Positions 1 through 9,274 of a stretch of DNA of 64,000 bases are shown here, piece after piece. A program made the translations under genes and the position numbers. The notes under the pieces were generated by a model. That model was not told where the DNA came from. It did no database searches and was given only the letters and a program-made list of their open reading frames with translations. Position 1 is the stretch's first letter. Each line of letters starts with the position of its first letter. This DNA is from Bosea beijingensis (GTDB taxonomy: Bacteria; Pseudomonadota; Alphaproteobacteria; Rhizobiales; Beijerinckiaceae). The stretch lies in contig NZ_CP132359.1 in NCBI RefSeq assembly GCF_030758975.1, positions 2,124,811-2,188,810 on the forward strand, written 5' to 3'.

Positions 1-218
1 TTACCGTCACGCCGTCGGTCGGCAATTTCGTGCTGATTCATTTCACCAGGACGGCCGGCAAGACCGCCAAGGATGCCGACGCCTTCCTGACCCAGCGCGG
101 CCTGATCCTGCGCGCCGTCGGCGGCTATGGCCTGCCGGACGCGCTGCGCATGACCATCGGCAGCGAAGAGGCGAACCGCCTCGTCGTCGCCGCTCTCACC
201 GATTTCCTCAAGGCGTGA
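1..218 (+). CDS. hisC: Histidinol-phosphate aminotransferase, C-terminal end (partial)
   Basis: Only the last 71 codons or so are present; the reading frame is open from base 3 and the start lies before the window. The enzyme is a PLP-dependent aminotransferase of histidine synthesis, and paralogues also act on phenylalanine/tyrosine precursors. The tail shows the C-terminal pattern of the HisC fold: an [13 protein letters not shown] stretch, in which the last Arg is the usual substrate-carboxylate ligand, then TIGSEEAN and a final helix. The stop overlaps the tyrA start by 4 bases (GTGA), so the two are translationally coupled. The hisC-tyrA pair is common in Hyphomicrobiales and hints at an aromatic amino acid role. 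Confidence 0.85.
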   Translation, partial: TVTPSVGNFVLIHFTRTAGKTAKDADAFLTQRGLILRAVGGYGLPDALRMTIGSEEANRLVVAALTDFLKA

Positions 219-1162
219 CCGAGATGGCGGAAAGCTTCGCGCCGCGCCTGCCCACACCGGTCTTCGCTCGCCTCGCCATCATCGGCATCGGGCTGATTGG
301 TTCATCGATCGCGCGCGCGGCGAAGGAGCTGAACCTTGCCGGCACGATCGTGCTGGCCGATCGCGACGAAGCCGTCCGCAAGCGGGCACGCGAGCTCGGC
401 CTCGGCCATGTTGTCGCGGAGACGGCGGCGGAAGCGGCCCACGATGCCGATCACATCATCTTCTGCGTTCCCGTCGGCGCCTGCGGGCCGGTTGCGGCCG
501 AGATCGCCAGCGAGCTGAAGCCTGGCGCGATCGTCTCCGATGTCGGCTCGGTCAAGGGCTCGGTCGTCGATGCCGTCTCGCCGCATCTGCCGGAAGGCGT
601 CGCCTTCGTGCCGGCCCATCCGGTGGCGGGCACCGAGAATTCCGGCCCCGATGCCGGCTTCCCGAGCCTCTTCCTCAATCGCTGGTGCATCCTGACCCCC
701 CCGGAAGGCACCGACGCTGCGGCCATCGCAAAGACCCGCCAGTTCTGGGAGGGGATGGGCGCGCTGGTCGAGGTGATGAGCGCGCAGCATCATGACCTCG
801 TGCTCGCCGTCACCAGCCATCTGCCGCATCTCATCGCCTACAACATCGTCGGCACGGCCGAGGACCTGGAGGCAGTGACGCAGTCCGAAGTGATCAAGTT
901 CTCGGCCGGCGGCTTCCGCGATTTCACTCGCATCGCGGCCTCCGATCCGACGATGTGGCGCGACGTCTTCCTGCACAACAAGGAAGCGGTGCTGGAGATG
1001 CTCGGCCGCTTCAACGAGGACCTCGCCCTGCTCACCCGCGCCATCCGCTATGGCGACGGCGAGACCCTGCACAAGCACTTCACCCGCACGCGCGCGATCC
1101 GTCGCGGCATCGTCGCGCTTGGCCAGGAGAAGCCGGAGACGGAGAAGCTGCGCAAGGATTGA
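215..1162 (+). CDS. tyrA: Prephenate/arogenate (cyclohexadienyl) dehydrogenase
   Basis: A cytosolic NAD(P)-dependent oxidative decarboxylase of tyrosine synthesis. The 315-aa protein has a Rossmann fold at its N-terminus with the motif [12 protein letters not shown] (about residues 23-34), then [10 protein letters not shown] and SHLPHLIAY, both typical of TyrA-family substrate and catalytic regions, and a helical C-terminal dimerisation half. There is no ACT domain or chorismate mutase domain, so this is the short monofunctional form. The GTG start at 215 overlaps the hisC stop; an ATG three codons later (224) is an alternative. Which substrate it prefers, prephenate or arogenate, cannot be read from the sequence. 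Confidence 0.9.
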   Translation: MTEMAESFAPRLPTPVFARLAIIGIGLIGSSIARAAKELNLAGTIVLADRDEAVRKRARELGLGHVVAETAAEAAHDADHIIFCVPVGACGPVAAEIASELKPGAIVSDVGSVKGSVVDAVSPHLPEGVAFVPAHPVAGTENSGPDAGFPSLFLNRWCILTPPEGTDAAAIAKTRQFWEGMGALVEVMSAQHHDLVLAVTSHLPHLIAYNIVGTAEDLEAVTQSEVIKFSAGGFRDFTRIAASDPTMWRDVFLHNKEAVLEMLGRFNEDLALLTRAIRYGDGETLHKHFTRTRAIRRGIVALGQEKPETEKLRKD

Positions 1163-1252
1163 CAGCTTCGGACCAGGCCGTGCGGAGGCACTGTGCATGA
1201 CGGCGAGATTGGCTTGCCAAGCCCGGCGCCTACTGGTACAGCGCCACCCGTT

Positions 1253-1328
1253 GCCGCTTTAGCTCAGCTGGTAGAGCACCTCATTCGTAATGAGGGGGTC
1301 GGGGGTTCGAATCCCTCAAGCGGCACCA
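1253..1328 (+). tRNA. tRNA-Thr (anticodon CGT)
   Basis: A 76-nt cloverleaf including the encoded CCA end. The acceptor arm GCCGCTT pairs perfectly with AAGCGGC, the D-loop contains AGCTGGTAGA, the anticodon stem CCTCATT/AATGAGG encloses CGT, and the T-arm carries GGTTCGAATCC. CGT reads ACG threonine codons. Confidence 0.96.
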
Positions 1329-1351
1329 CTTTTACTGCCCAAGACGCCCGC

Positions 1352-1376
1352 AGCCGCCCCGAAAGGGCGGCTTTTT
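1352..1376 (+). terminator. Rho-independent terminator after tRNA-Thr
   Basis: Perfect 8-bp stem AGCCGCCC/GGGCGGCT (1352-1359 with 1365-1372) closed by a CGAAA loop and followed by a T run. It lies 24 nt after the tRNA CCA end, with no other gene between. Confidence 0.88.
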
Positions 1377-1589
1377 GTTGGGCTTTTACGGGTTCCGCAC
1401 TGTTGTCGCCGCAAAGCTCGGAATATTGCCTAGAACGGCGCCAATTTTTCCCGCGCCGCCTTTCTTGCTTACAAAATAGGCGCGCCCGCATCGCCGCGAC
1501 GGGCGCTTTCCCGGCGGCCAGCCATCCGTTGGCCCGCCGCCTCCTCGAAAATGCCCGTCCGGCCTCATGGAACGGCGGCGACGGAGGTG

Positions 1590-1606
1590 TTGGCACATCG
1601 CTTGCG
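1590..1606 (+). promoter_or_regulatory. Sigma-54 (-24/-12) promoter of the urt-ure locus
   Basis: TTGGCAC (1590-1596), 5 bases, then TTGCG (1602-1606) match the sigma-54 consensus TGGCAC-N5-TTGC, with GG and GC at the correct spacing. Transcription would start near 1617, about 65 bases before urtA. The rest of the 300-base gap (1377-1676) shows no gene and no enhancer site I could defend. Confidence 0.72.
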
Positions 1607-1682
1607 AAGCTGGGGTTCATGGGCCGCACGGCCCGTCGGCGTCGAGGGGGCGCCGTCAACAACGATCCTTCGGGAGATGGCC

Positions 1683-2972
1683 GTGAACAGCAACCGTCGT
1701 GAATTTCTCGGCACCGCCCTGGCCGGTGCCGCTTTCCTCGGATCGTCCCACCTGCCGGCGGTGGCGCAGCAGGAGACCATCAAGGTCGGCATCCTTCATT
1801 CGCTCTCGGGCACGATGGCGATCTCCGAGACGACGTTGAAGGACGTCATGCTCATGCTCATTGAGGAGCAGAACAAAAAGGGCGGTCTGCTCGGCAAGAA
1901 GCTCGAGGCAGTCGTCGTCGATCCCGCTTCGAACTGGCCGCTCTTCGCCGAGAAGGCGCGCGAGCTGATCACCAAGGACAAGGTCGCGGCCACCTTCGGC
2001 TGCTGGACCTCGGTGTCGCGCAAGTCGGTGCTGCCGGTCTTCAAGGAGCTCAACAACATCTTGTTCTACCCCGTCCAGTACGAGGGCGAGGAAAGCGAGC
2101 GCAACGTCTTCTATACCGGCGCGGCGCCGAACCAGCAGGCGATCCCCGCCGTCGACTATCTCGCCAAGGAAGAGAAAGTCGAGCGCTGGGTGCTCGCCGG
2201 CACCGACTATGTCTATCCGCGTACGACCAACAAGATTCTCGAGGCCTATCTCAAGTCCAAGGGCGTCAAGCCCGAGGACATCCTGATCAACTACACGCCC
2301 TTCGGCCATTCCGACTGGCAGACCATCGTCTCCGATATCAAGAAGTTCGGCTCGGCCGGCAAGAAGACGGCAGTGGTCTCGACCATCAACGGCGATGCCA
2401 ACGTGCCGTTCTACAAGGAGCTCGGCAACCAGGGCATCAAGGCGACCGACATTCCGGTCGTGGCTTTCTCGGTCGGCGAGGAGGAGCTGGCCGGCATCGA
2501 CACCAAGCCGCTCGTCGGCCATCTCGCTGCCTGGAACTACTTCCAGTCGATCAAGACCCCGGAGAACGAGGCCTTCATCAAGCAGTGGCAGGCCTTCACC
2601 AAGAATCCGAAGCGCGTCACCAACGACCCGATGGAGGCCCATGTCGTCGGCTTCGCCATGTGGGTGAAGGCGGTCGAGAAGGTGAAGTCGACCGATCCGG
2701 ACAAGGTCATCGACGCGCTGCCCGGTATCGAGGCTCCGAACCTGACCGGCGGCATCTCGAAGATGCTCCCGAACCACCACATCACCAAGCCGGTCTTCAT
2801 CGGCGAGATCAAGGACGACGGCCAGTTCGACGTGGTCTGGAAGACCTCGGGCCTCGTCCCCGGCGATGCCTGGTCGAAGGAACTCGACGGCTCCAGGGAT
2901 CTCGTCGGCGACTGGGTCGAGAAGAAATGCGGCAATTTCAACGTCAAGACAGGCAAGTGCGGCGGCGTCTGA
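1683..2972 (+). CDS. urtA: Urea ABC transporter substrate-binding protein UrtA
   Basis: Periplasmic urea-binding protein of the UrtABCDE importer. The N-terminus reads NSNRREFLGTALAGAAF, a twin-arginine (Tat) type signal, ending near VAQQ. The mature part begins IKVGILHSLSGTMAISE, the usual start of the branched-chain amino acid/amide-binding family, and continues as a type I periplasmic binding fold to a Cys-containing tail. I prefer the GTG at 1683 because GGGAG (1672-1676) sits 6 bases before it, whereas the upstream in-frame ATG at 1677 directly abuts that motif. Length (429 aa) fits UrtA. It is the first gene after the sigma-54 promoter and is followed by all other urt genes. Confidence 0.94.
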   Translation: MNSNRREFLGTALAGAAFLGSSHLPAVAQQETIKVGILHSLSGTMAISETTLKDVMLMLIEEQNKKGGLLGKKLEAVVVDPASNWPLFAEKARELITKDKVAATFGCWTSVSRKSVLPVFKELNNILFYPVQYEGEESERNVFYTGAAPNQQAIPAVDYLAKEEKVERWVLAGTDYVYPRTTNKILEAYLKSKGVKPEDILINYTPFGHSDWQTIVSDIKKFGSAGKKTAVVSTINGDANVPFYKELGNQGIKATDIPVVAFSVGEEELAGIDTKPLVGHLAAWNYFQSIKTPENEAFIKQWQAFTKNPKRVTNDPMEAHVVGFAMWVKAVEKVKSTDPDKVIDALPGIEAPNLTGGISKMLPNHHITKPVFIGEIKDDGQFDVVWKTSGLVPGDAWSKELDGSRDLVGDWVEKKCGNFNVKTGKCGGV

Positions 2973-3080
2973 GGTCATGAGGGGGGAGGGCGGCACGGGA
3001 AAAATCCCGGTCGCCCTCCATTCGCCGCCTCGCGGCACGGCTTTTCCAGGCAATCATCAGCCGAATTGTGAACCGGATCG

Positions 3081-4682
3081 ATGCCGATCTTCCAACGCCT
3101 GAAGCATGCGCTCGTCATCCTTGTCGCGCTGGTCGCGGCCTCGGTTGCTTCGATCGCGCAGACCGCCGACGACGCCTTCATGCGGCTGGCCGCGGACAGC
3201 TATGCGGATACCTCCCGCGCCATCGAGCTTCTGGTTTCGACGGCCCATCCGAATGCGGCGCTGATCGTCGAAGCCCTGAGCGACGGGCGCCTGCTCGCTG
3301 GCCCCCGCGGTGTCGCAATCAGGACGGCAGCCGGCGGCTTCGTCGATGCGAAGACCGGCGCCGCACTCGCAACCGCTCCCGCCGATATGAAGCCCGTTCG
3401 CCTCAACAATGCCGTGCGTCGCGCGGTGCAGGCCGCGCTCGGCGGCCTCGGCCTGCTCAATCCCGATCCGGCGAAGCGCGTGGCTGCGGCCGAAGCGGTG
3501 TTCAAATCCCGCGATCCCGGCCTGCTGCCGATCATCGAGGCCACGATCGGCAAGGAGACCCATCCGCGCGCGCTCGCCGCTCTGCGCCAGGCCCAGGCCG
3601 CGATCCTGATCGCCAGGCCGGACACGCTGCCGCTGGATCGGTTCGCGGCGATCGAGGTCCTGCGCGAGCGTGGCGACCAGGATGCGCTGGCGACGCTACG
3701 CGCGCTGCCGGGCGATGCGACGCCGGCCCTCAAGGATGCGCAGGCCAAGGCGATCACCGCGATTGAGGGCCGCCTGAAGCTCTGGGCCGCTGCGCAGAAC
3801 CTCTGGTACGGGCTCTCGCTCGGCTCGGTCTTGCTGCTTGCCGCCATCGGCCTCGCCATCACATTCGGTGTCATGGGCGTCATCAACATGGCCCATGGCG
3901 AGATGGTGATGCTCGGCGCCTACACGACCTTCGTGGTGCAGGAGCTGATCCGCAGCAACGCGCCCTGGCTGTTCGACTGGTCGCTGGCCATCGCGCTACC
4001 GGCTGCCTTCATCGTCGCTGGCGCGGTCGGCATCGCCATCGAGCGCGGCGTCATCCGCTTCCTCTACGGCCGCCCGCTGGAGACGCTGCTCGCCACCTGG
4101 GGCATCAGCCTGATGCTGCAGCAGGCGGTGCGCACCGCCTTCGGCCCGACCAATCGCGAGGTCGGCGCGCCCTCCTTCATGTCGGGCGCCTTCGAGCTCG
4201 GCGGCCTGGCCATCACCTATAACCGGCTCTGGATCATCGTCTTTGCCGGGCTGGTCTTCGCCGCGCTGCTCGCCATCCTGAAGCTCACGCCGATGGGCCT
4301 GCAGATGCGCGCGGTCACCCAGAACCGGCGCATGGCCTCGGCCATGGGCATCCGCACCGGCCGCATCGACGCGCTGACCTTCGGGCTGGGTTCCGGCGTC
4401 GCGGGGCTGGCCGGCGTCGCGCTCTCGCAGATCGACAATGTCAGCCCCAATCTCGGCCAGAGCTACATCATCGACTCGTTCATGGTCGTGGTCTTCGGCG
4501 GCGTCGGCAATTTGTGGGGCACGCTGGTCGGCGCGATGACGCTGGGCGTCGCCAACAAGCTGCTCGAACCCTATGCCGGCGCCGTGCTCGGCAAGATCGC
4601 GCTTCTCGTCTGCATCATCCTCTTCATCCAGAAGCGCCCGCGCGGCCTGTTCGCGCTCAAGGGCCGGGCGGTGGAGGCATGA
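3081..4682 (+). CDS. urtB: Urea ABC transporter permease UrtB
   Basis: Inner-membrane permease of the LivH type, 533 aa. A signal peptide or first hydrophobic segment (about residues 7-25) is followed by about 210 residues of soluble, presumably periplasmic, alpha-helical sequence. From about residue 240 the classical permease begins, with GVMGVINMAHGEMVMLGAY and later several membrane helices including VVFGGVGNLWGTLVGA. The N-terminal extension is characteristic of UrtB and distinguishes it from LivH. A 108-base gap separates it from urtA. Its stop overlaps urtC as ATGA, coupling their translation. Confidence 0.93.
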   Translation: MPIFQRLKHALVILVALVAASVASIAQTADDAFMRLAADSYADTSRAIELLVSTAHPNAALIVEALSDGRLLAGPRGVAIRTAAGGFVDAKTGAALATAPADMKPVRLNNAVRRAVQAALGGLGLLNPDPAKRVAAAEAVFKSRDPGLLPIIEATIGKETHPRALAALRQAQAAILIARPDTLPLDRFAAIEVLRERGDQDALATLRALPGDATPALKDAQAKAITAIEGRLKLWAAAQNLWYGLSLGSVLLLAAIGLAITFGVMGVINMAHGEMVMLGAYTTFVVQELIRSNAPWLFDWSLAIALPAAFIVAGAVGIAIERGVIRFLYGRPLETLLATWGISLMLQQAVRTAFGPTNREVGAPSFMSGAFELGGLAITYNRLWIIVFAGLVFAALLAILKLTPMGLQMRAVTQNRRMASAMGIRTGRIDALTFGLGSGVAGLAGVALSQIDNVSPNLGQSYIIDSFMVVVFGGVGNLWGTLVGAMTLGVANKLLEPYAGAVLGKIALLVCIILFIQKRPRGLFALKGRAVEA

Positions 4683-5818
4683 TCACCCGCTTCCTCCTGC
4701 AGAACATGGACAAGCGCGGCGGCATCTTCCTCGTGATCCTGCTGGGTTTGGCCGTGCTGGTTCCGCTGTCGAACCTGCTTTTGCCGGTGTCGTCGCCCTT
4801 CCATGTCCCGACCTCGACCATGTCGCTCTGGGGCAAATATCTCTGCTACGCGCTTCTCGCGGTCTCGCTCGATCTCGTCTGGGGCTATTGCGGCATCCTG
4901 AGCCTCGGCCATGGCGCCTTCTTCGCGCTCGGCGGCTACGCCATGGGCCTCTACCTGATGCGCCAGATCGGCTCGCGCGGTGTCTATGGCAATCCGGTCC
5001 TGCCGGATTTCATGGTCTTCCTGAACTGGCAGGAGCTGCCCTGGTACTGGTGGGGGTTCTCCTCCTTCCCCTTTGCCATGCTGATGGTTCTGGCCGTGCC
5101 CGGCCTGCTCGCCTTCGTCTTCGGCTGGTTCGCCTTCCGCTCGCGCGTCACCGGCGTCTATCTCTCGATCATCACGCAGGCGCTGACCTATGCGCTGCTG
5201 CTCGCCTTCTTCCGCAATGACATGGGCTTCGGCGGCAATAATGGCCTGACCGATTTCAAGGACATTCTCGGCTTCAACATCCAGGCGCAGACGACGCGCG
5301 CCGCCCTGTTCGCGATGACTTGCGTGATGCTCGCGGCCGGCTTCCTGATCGCGCGCGGCATCGTGGTCTCGAAGCTCGGCAAGGTCGTCATCGCGATCCG
5401 CGACGCCGAGTCCCGCACCCGCTTCCTCGGCTACCGGGTAGACCGCTTCAAGCTCTTCGTCTTCACGGTCTCGGCCTGCATGGCGGGCGTGGCGGGGGCG
5501 CTCTACGTGCCGCAGGTCGGCATCATCAATCCCAGCGAGTTCGCCCCGGCCAACTCGATCGAGACCGTGATCTGGGTCGCGGTCGGCGGCCGTGGCACGC
5601 TGGTCGGCGCGGCGCTCGGTGCCGTCGTGGTCAACTGGGCCAAGACCGTCTTCACCTCGGGATTCATGGCGCCGTACTGGCTCTTCGCGCTGGGTGGCCT
5701 CTTCGTCGTCGTCACACTCTTCCTGCCCAAGGGCATCCTCGGCACTGCCGAAGCCCTGTGGGCACGCCGCCGCAAGCCCGATGCAACGCCGGCCGCTGAG
5801 CCGGCCCCGGCGGAGTGA
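4679..5818 (+). CDS. urtC: Urea ABC transporter permease UrtC
   Basis: Second membrane subunit of the urea importer, LivM type, 379 aa with about 9-10 hydrophobic helices. Visible family features are SLDLVWGYCGILSLGHGAFF and the cytoplasmic coupling loop around VVIAIRDAESRTRFLGY, where the ATPases dock. I place the start at the ATG at 4679, which overlaps the urtB stop by 4 bases; longer upstream reading has no support. The C-terminal tail is short, polar and Ala/Pro-rich. It is followed immediately by urtD. Confidence 0.93.
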   Translation: MITRFLLQNMDKRGGIFLVILLGLAVLVPLSNLLLPVSSPFHVPTSTMSLWGKYLCYALLAVSLDLVWGYCGILSLGHGAFFALGGYAMGLYLMRQIGSRGVYGNPVLPDFMVFLNWQELPWYWWGFSSFPFAMLMVLAVPGLLAFVFGWFAFRSRVTGVYLSIITQALTYALLLAFFRNDMGFGGNNGLTDFKDILGFNIQAQTTRAALFAMTCVMLAAGFLIARGIVVSKLGKVVIAIRDAESRTRFLGYRVDRFKLFVFTVSACMAGVAGALYVPQVGIINPSEFAPANSIETVIWVAVGGRGTLVGAALGAVVVNWAKTVFTSGFMAPYWLFALGGLFVVVTLFLPKGILGTAEALWARRRKPDATPAAEPAPAE

Positions 5819-5823
5819 AGGCG

Positions 5824-6588
5824 ATGAACGCTCCCGTGCCCGGCGCGCTGACCTCCTCGCTGCTCTATCTCGACGGCGTCAGTGTCTCCTTCGACGGTTT
5901 CAAGGCGATCCGCGGCCTCTCCTTGACGATCGAGCCCGGCGAGATGCGCGCGATTATCGGCCCCAACGGCGCTGGCAAGACTACGATGATGGACATCATC
6001 ACCGGCAAGACGAAGCCCGATGTCGGCACGGTGATGTTCGGCGGCTCGGTCGACCTGACCAGGCTCGACGAGGCGGCGATCGCCAATCTCGGCATCGGCC
6101 GCAAGTTCCAGAAGCCGACTGTCTTCGACTTCCACACCATCGAGGACAACATCCTGCTCGCGCTGAAGTCGAAGCGCACGGTCGGCCGAACGCTGTTCTG
6201 GAAGACCGAGGCACCGCAGCAGAAGCGCATCGACGACATCCTCGGCATCATCCGCCTTACCGACAGGCGAGGCCTGCTCGCAGGCTCGCTCTCGCACGGC
6301 CAGAAGCAGTGGCTGGAGATCGGCATGCTGCTGGCACAGGACCCCAAGCTCCTGCTCGTCGACGAACCCGCCGCCGGCATGACCGATGGCGAGACGGCGC
6401 AGACCGCGGTTCTGCTCAAAGAAATCGCCCGGGATCATTCGGTGATCGTCGTCGAGCACGACATGGGCTTCATCCGCGAACTCGGCGTGAAGGTCACGGT
6501 GCTGCACGAGGGCGCGGTGCTGGCCGAAGGCCCGCTCGACCATGTCAGCGCCAATGAGCGCGTCGTCGAAGTCTACCTCGGGCGGTGA
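5824..6588 (+). CDS. urtD: Urea ABC transporter ATP-binding protein UrtD
   Basis: ABC ATPase of the LivG type. Walker A is GPNGAGKTT (about residues 46-54), the signature is LSHGQKQWLEIG and Walker B is LLLVDEPAAGM; the departure from canonical LSGGQ is usual for UrtD. Together with UrtE it powers urea uptake through UrtBC. The start is ATG 5824, with GGAG 9 bases upstream; GTG 5815, which overlaps the urtC stop, is an alternative that adds three residues. A palindromic repeat follows, breaking an otherwise tight operon before urtE. Confidence 0.93.
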   Translation: MNAPVPGALTSSLLYLDGVSVSFDGFKAIRGLSLTIEPGEMRAIIGPNGAGKTTMMDIITGKTKPDVGTVMFGGSVDLTRLDEAAIANLGIGRKFQKPTVFDFHTIEDNILLALKSKRTVGRTLFWKTEAPQQKRIDDILGIIRLTDRRGLLAGSLSHGQKQWLEIGMLLAQDPKLLLVDEPAAGMTDGETAQTAVLLKEIARDHSVIVVEHDMGFIRELGVKVTVLHEGAVLAEGPLDHVSANERVVEVYLGR

Positions 6589-6625
6589 GGGACGGTCATG
6601 ACACGAGCCTTGATTTTCCTCTGCC

Positions 6626-6737
6626 GTCATCCCGGACAAGCCGCGCAGCGGCGCCGATCCGGGATCCATGCCGGAGCGTTGCCGATGAAGGTTCCGGCAT
6701 GGATCCCGGGTCTGCGCTTCGCTCCGCTCGGGATGAC
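6626..6737. repeat. Large palindromic intergenic element between urtD and urtE
   Basis: The ends GTCATCCCG and CGGGATGAC are inverted, and an inner pair is inverted with one mismatch over 20 bases (6656-6675 with 6693-6712). The transcript would fold into a long hairpin. It fills most of the 188-base gap in the urt operon. The outer sequence resembles the element at 33041-33177. There is no coding or terminator T run. Confidence 0.8.
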
Positions 6738-6776
6738 CCGCGCTTTTTCCTGCAAGGTCATGGTGGGGGCGACACG

Positions 6777-7472
6777 ATGCTGACCGTCGACGCCATCAAC
6801 CTGCATTACGGCGCCGCTCAGGCGCTCCGCCGTGTCTCCGTCACGGCCGAGACCGGCAAGGTCACTTGCGTGATGGGCCGCAACGGCGTCGGCAAGACTT
6901 CGCTGATGCGCGCCATCGTCGGCCATCAGCCGATTTCCGGCGGCTACATCAGCCTCGACGGAGACGATATCTCGACCCTGCGCAGCGAGGATCGCGCACG
7001 GGCCGGCATCGCCTATGTGCCACAGGGGCGGGAGATTTTCCCGCTGCTGACGGTGAAGGAGAATCTGGAGACCGGCTTCGCGCCGCTGAAGCGCCGCGAG
7101 CGCTTCGTTCCGGATGAGCTCTTCGACCTGTTCCCCGTGCTGAAGACCATGCTGGGCCGGCGCGGCGGAGACCTCTCGGGTGGCCAGCAGCAGCAACTCG
7201 CGATTGCGCGGGCGCTGGTCACCCGACCCAGGCTGCTGGTGCTGGACGAGCCGACCGAGGGCATCCAGCCTTCGATCATCAAGGATATCGGCCGTGCCAT
7301 CGACTATCTCCGCAGCAAGGGCGGCATGGCGATCGTGCTGGTCGAGCAGTATTTCGATTTCGCCCGCGATCTCGCCGACACGATGTTCGTGATGGATCGC
7401 GGCGAGGTCGTACTGTCCGGCCCGATGGCCGAGCTCGATGGGGCGCAGGTCCAGCGCTTGATTCAGATCTAG
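6777..7472 (+). CDS. urtE: Urea ABC transporter ATP-binding protein UrtE
   Basis: Second ATPase of the importer, LivF type, 231 aa. Walker A is GRNGVGKTS (about residues 35-43), the signature LSGGQQQQLAIARAL and Walker B LLVLDEPTEGIQPS, with the H-loop replaced by LVEQYFDFA as usual in LivF/UrtE. The true start is ATG 6777; the frame is open back to 6585, but that part would run through the palindromic element and has no family similarity. It is followed after 47 bases by ureD. Confidence 0.93.
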   Translation: MLTVDAINLHYGAAQALRRVSVTAETGKVTCVMGRNGVGKTSLMRAIVGHQPISGGYISLDGDDISTLRSEDRARAGIAYVPQGREIFPLLTVKENLETGFAPLKRRERFVPDELFDLFPVLKTMLGRRGGDLSGGQQQQLAIARALVTRPRLLVLDEPTEGIQPSIIKDIGRAIDYLRSKGGMAIVLVEQYFDFARDLADTMFVMDRGEVVLSGPMAELDGAQVQRLIQI

Positions 7473-7519
7473 ATGCAGCGTCTTCTGCAAGCCCTGCTGC
7501 ATGCGAAGCGGCCCTGACG

Positions 7520-8356
7520 ATGCTGGCGATTGGCGATCTCCAGAGTGCGGTTCCGCCCCGGATGCAGCGCGCGCGGGGGCAGGCCAACGTCTCTTTCCGC
7601 TTGCGCGACGGCCAAACCTGCCTCGACCGGCTGTTTCAGGAGGGCTGCGCGAAACTGCGTTTCCCGCGCCCGCTGGGAGCCGACGATCCGCAAGCCATCA
7701 TCATCAACACGGCGGGCGGGCTGACCGGAGGAGATCGCTTCGGCACTGAGGTGATCCTTGCCGCCGGTGCCGCCGCGAGCGTCACCACCCAGGCCTGCGA
7801 GCGCGTCTATCGCTCGACCGGGGCAGATGCCGCAGTGACCAACCGCCTGCATCTTGCGCCCGGCGCCCGGCTCGCCTGGCTGCCGCAGGAGACGATCCTG
7901 TTCGGCGGCGGGCGCCTGTCCCGTTCGCTCGACGTCGAGCTCGCCGAGGATGCCGAGCTGGTCGCGGTCGAGGCCGTGCTCTTCGGCCGGCAGGCGATGG
8001 GCGAGACCTTGCAGGGCGGCCACCTGCACGACCGCTGGCGCATCCGGCGCGACGGCCGCCTGATCTTCGCAGACGATCTGCGCGTCGAGGGCGATATCGC
8101 CGCTCGTCTCGCGCCGCAGCCCGCCATGGCCGGCTGCCGCGCCATGGCGACGGTGCTTTTCGTCGGCGCCACGCCCGAGCGCTTCCTGGATCAAGCCCGC
8201 GCGATCATCGGACCGGGCGGCGGTGCCAGCGTCTGGAACGGCAAGTTTCTGGCGCGACTGGTCGAGGAGACCGGGCTTGCGCTCCGGCGGCGGCTGGAGC
8301 CGCTGCTCACCCTTCTCCTGGGTGGCCGTCCGCTGCCCAAGGTCTGGCAACTCTAG
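7520..8356 (+). CDS. ureD: Urease accessory protein UreD
   Basis: UreD (UreH in some species) scaffolds the UreDFG complex on apo-urease for nickel insertion. The 278-aa protein shows the family signatures [13 protein letters not shown] (about residues 56-68), [24 protein letters not shown] and a middle stretch beginning [16 protein letters not shown] 7520 fits the family N-terminus. The gene opens the ure operon and lies 8 bases before ureA, so urea import and hydrolysis genes are continuous on one strand. Confidence 0.94.
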   Translation: MLAIGDLQSAVPPRMQRARGQANVSFRLRDGQTCLDRLFQEGCAKLRFPRPLGADDPQAIIINTAGGLTGGDRFGTEVILAAGAAASVTTQACERVYRSTGADAAVTNRLHLAPGARLAWLPQETILFGGGRLSRSLDVELAEDAELVAVEAVLFGRQAMGETLQGGHLHDRWRIRRDGRLIFADDLRVEGDIAARLAPQPAMAGCRAMATVLFVGATPERFLDQARAIIGPGGGASVWNGKFLARLVEETGLALRRRLEPLLTLLLGGRPLPKVWQL

Positions 8357-8364
8357 AGGCTCTC

Positions 8365-8667
8365 ATGAACCTGACACCGCGCGAGAAGGACAAGCTCCTG
8401 GTCTCCATGGCGGCCATGGTCGCCCGGCGCCGGCTCGAGCGCGGCGTGAAGCTCAACCATCCCGAGGCCATTGCCCTGATCAGCGATTTTGTCGTCGAGG
8501 GCGCGCGCGATGGCCGCAGCGTTGCCGAGCTGATGGAAGCCGGCGCCCATGTCGTCAGCCGCGCGCAGGTCATGGAGGGCGTCGCCGAGATGATCCACGA
8601 CGTGCAGGTCGAAGCCACTTTCCCGGACGGCACCAAGCTCGTCACCGTCCACGAACCGATCCGTTGA
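8365..8667 (+). CDS. ureA: Urease gamma subunit
   Basis: The smallest structural subunit of the (alpha-beta-gamma)3 urease, 100 aa, exactly the usual length. It begins [20 protein letters not shown] and carries [13 protein letters not shown] and a C-terminal [14 protein letters not shown], all standard. It is not fused to the beta subunit, as is typical of bacterial, unlike plant, ureases. Confidence 0.96.
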   Translation: MNLTPREKDKLLVSMAAMVARRRLERGVKLNHPEAIALISDFVVEGARDGRSVAELMEAGAHVVSRAQVMEGVAEMIHDVQVEATFPDGTKLVTVHEPIR

Positions 8668-8688
8668 GAGCGCAAGCCGGAGGCTGTC

Positions 8689-9270
8689 ATGAAGAGATTG
8701 TCGATCGCCCTGATCCTGAGCGTCGGTGCCGCGAGCCCGGCCTTCGCCCATCTCAACCCGGCCGAGCACGGCTCCTTCGCCGCCGGCTTCTCACACCCGC
8801 TTTTCGGCACGGACCATATCCTGGCGATGGTCGGCGTCGGCCTCTGGGCCTTCCTCGTCGGCGGGCGTGCGGTCTGGATGATCCCCACGGCCTTCGTCGT
8901 CACGATGATGCTCGGCTTCGCCGCTGCGCTCGCGGGCGTCGGCCTGCCTTTCGTCGAGCCGACCATCGCGGCCTCCGTCGTGGTGCTCGGCCTGCTGGCT
9001 TTGGTCGCTCTGCAGGTCCCGGTTGCGGTCGGCATGGCCGTGGTCGGCTTCTTCGCGCTGTTCCATGGCTATGCCCATGGCAGTGAGCTCGGCAAGGCGA
9101 CGAGCCTGTCCTTCATGACCGGCTTCGCGCTGGCGACCGCGCTGCTGCATGCGGTCGGCATCGGCATTGGCCTCGCCGGCAACGCGCTCTCGCATCGCGG
9201 CCGGATCGCCGCACGCATCGCCGGTGGGTTGACGGCGCTCGGCGGTCTCTGGCTGGTCGCGGGAGCCTGA
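8689..9270 (+). CDS. hupE: HupE/UreJ family nickel (or cobalt) permease
   Basis: 193-aa polytopic protein with a cleavable N-terminal signal (ending at about AFAH) and about six membrane helices. It has the family motif [19 protein letters not shown] in the first mature segment and LFHGYAHG later; the His/Asp residues are the presumed metal ligands. HupE/UreJ proteins bring in Ni2+ for hydrogenase or urease. Its position between ureA and ureB points to nickel supply for this urease. Whether it sits in the inner membrane, or is outer-membrane associated as some reports suggest, cannot be decided here. Confidence 0.9.
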   Translation: MKRLSIALILSVGAASPAFAHLNPAEHGSFAAGFSHPLFGTDHILAMVGVGLWAFLVGGRAVWMIPTAFVVTMMLGFAAALAGVGLPFVEPTIAASVVVLGLLALVALQVPVAVGMAVVGFFALFHGYAHGSELGKATSLSFMTGFALATALLHAVGIGIGLAGNALSHRGRIAARIAGGLTALGGLWLVAGA

Positions 9271-9274
9271 CCCG

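Noticed and set aside
1209..1220. TTGGC/GCCAA palindrome before the tRNA
   Set aside because: Only a 5-bp arm in a GC-rich gap; too weak to call a regulatory site.
1445..1475. Possible NtrC-type enhancer site in the urtA leader (around GCGCCAATTTTTCCCGCGC)
   Set aside because: The arms are short and do not match the NtrC consensus well; reported only as absence of a defensible site.
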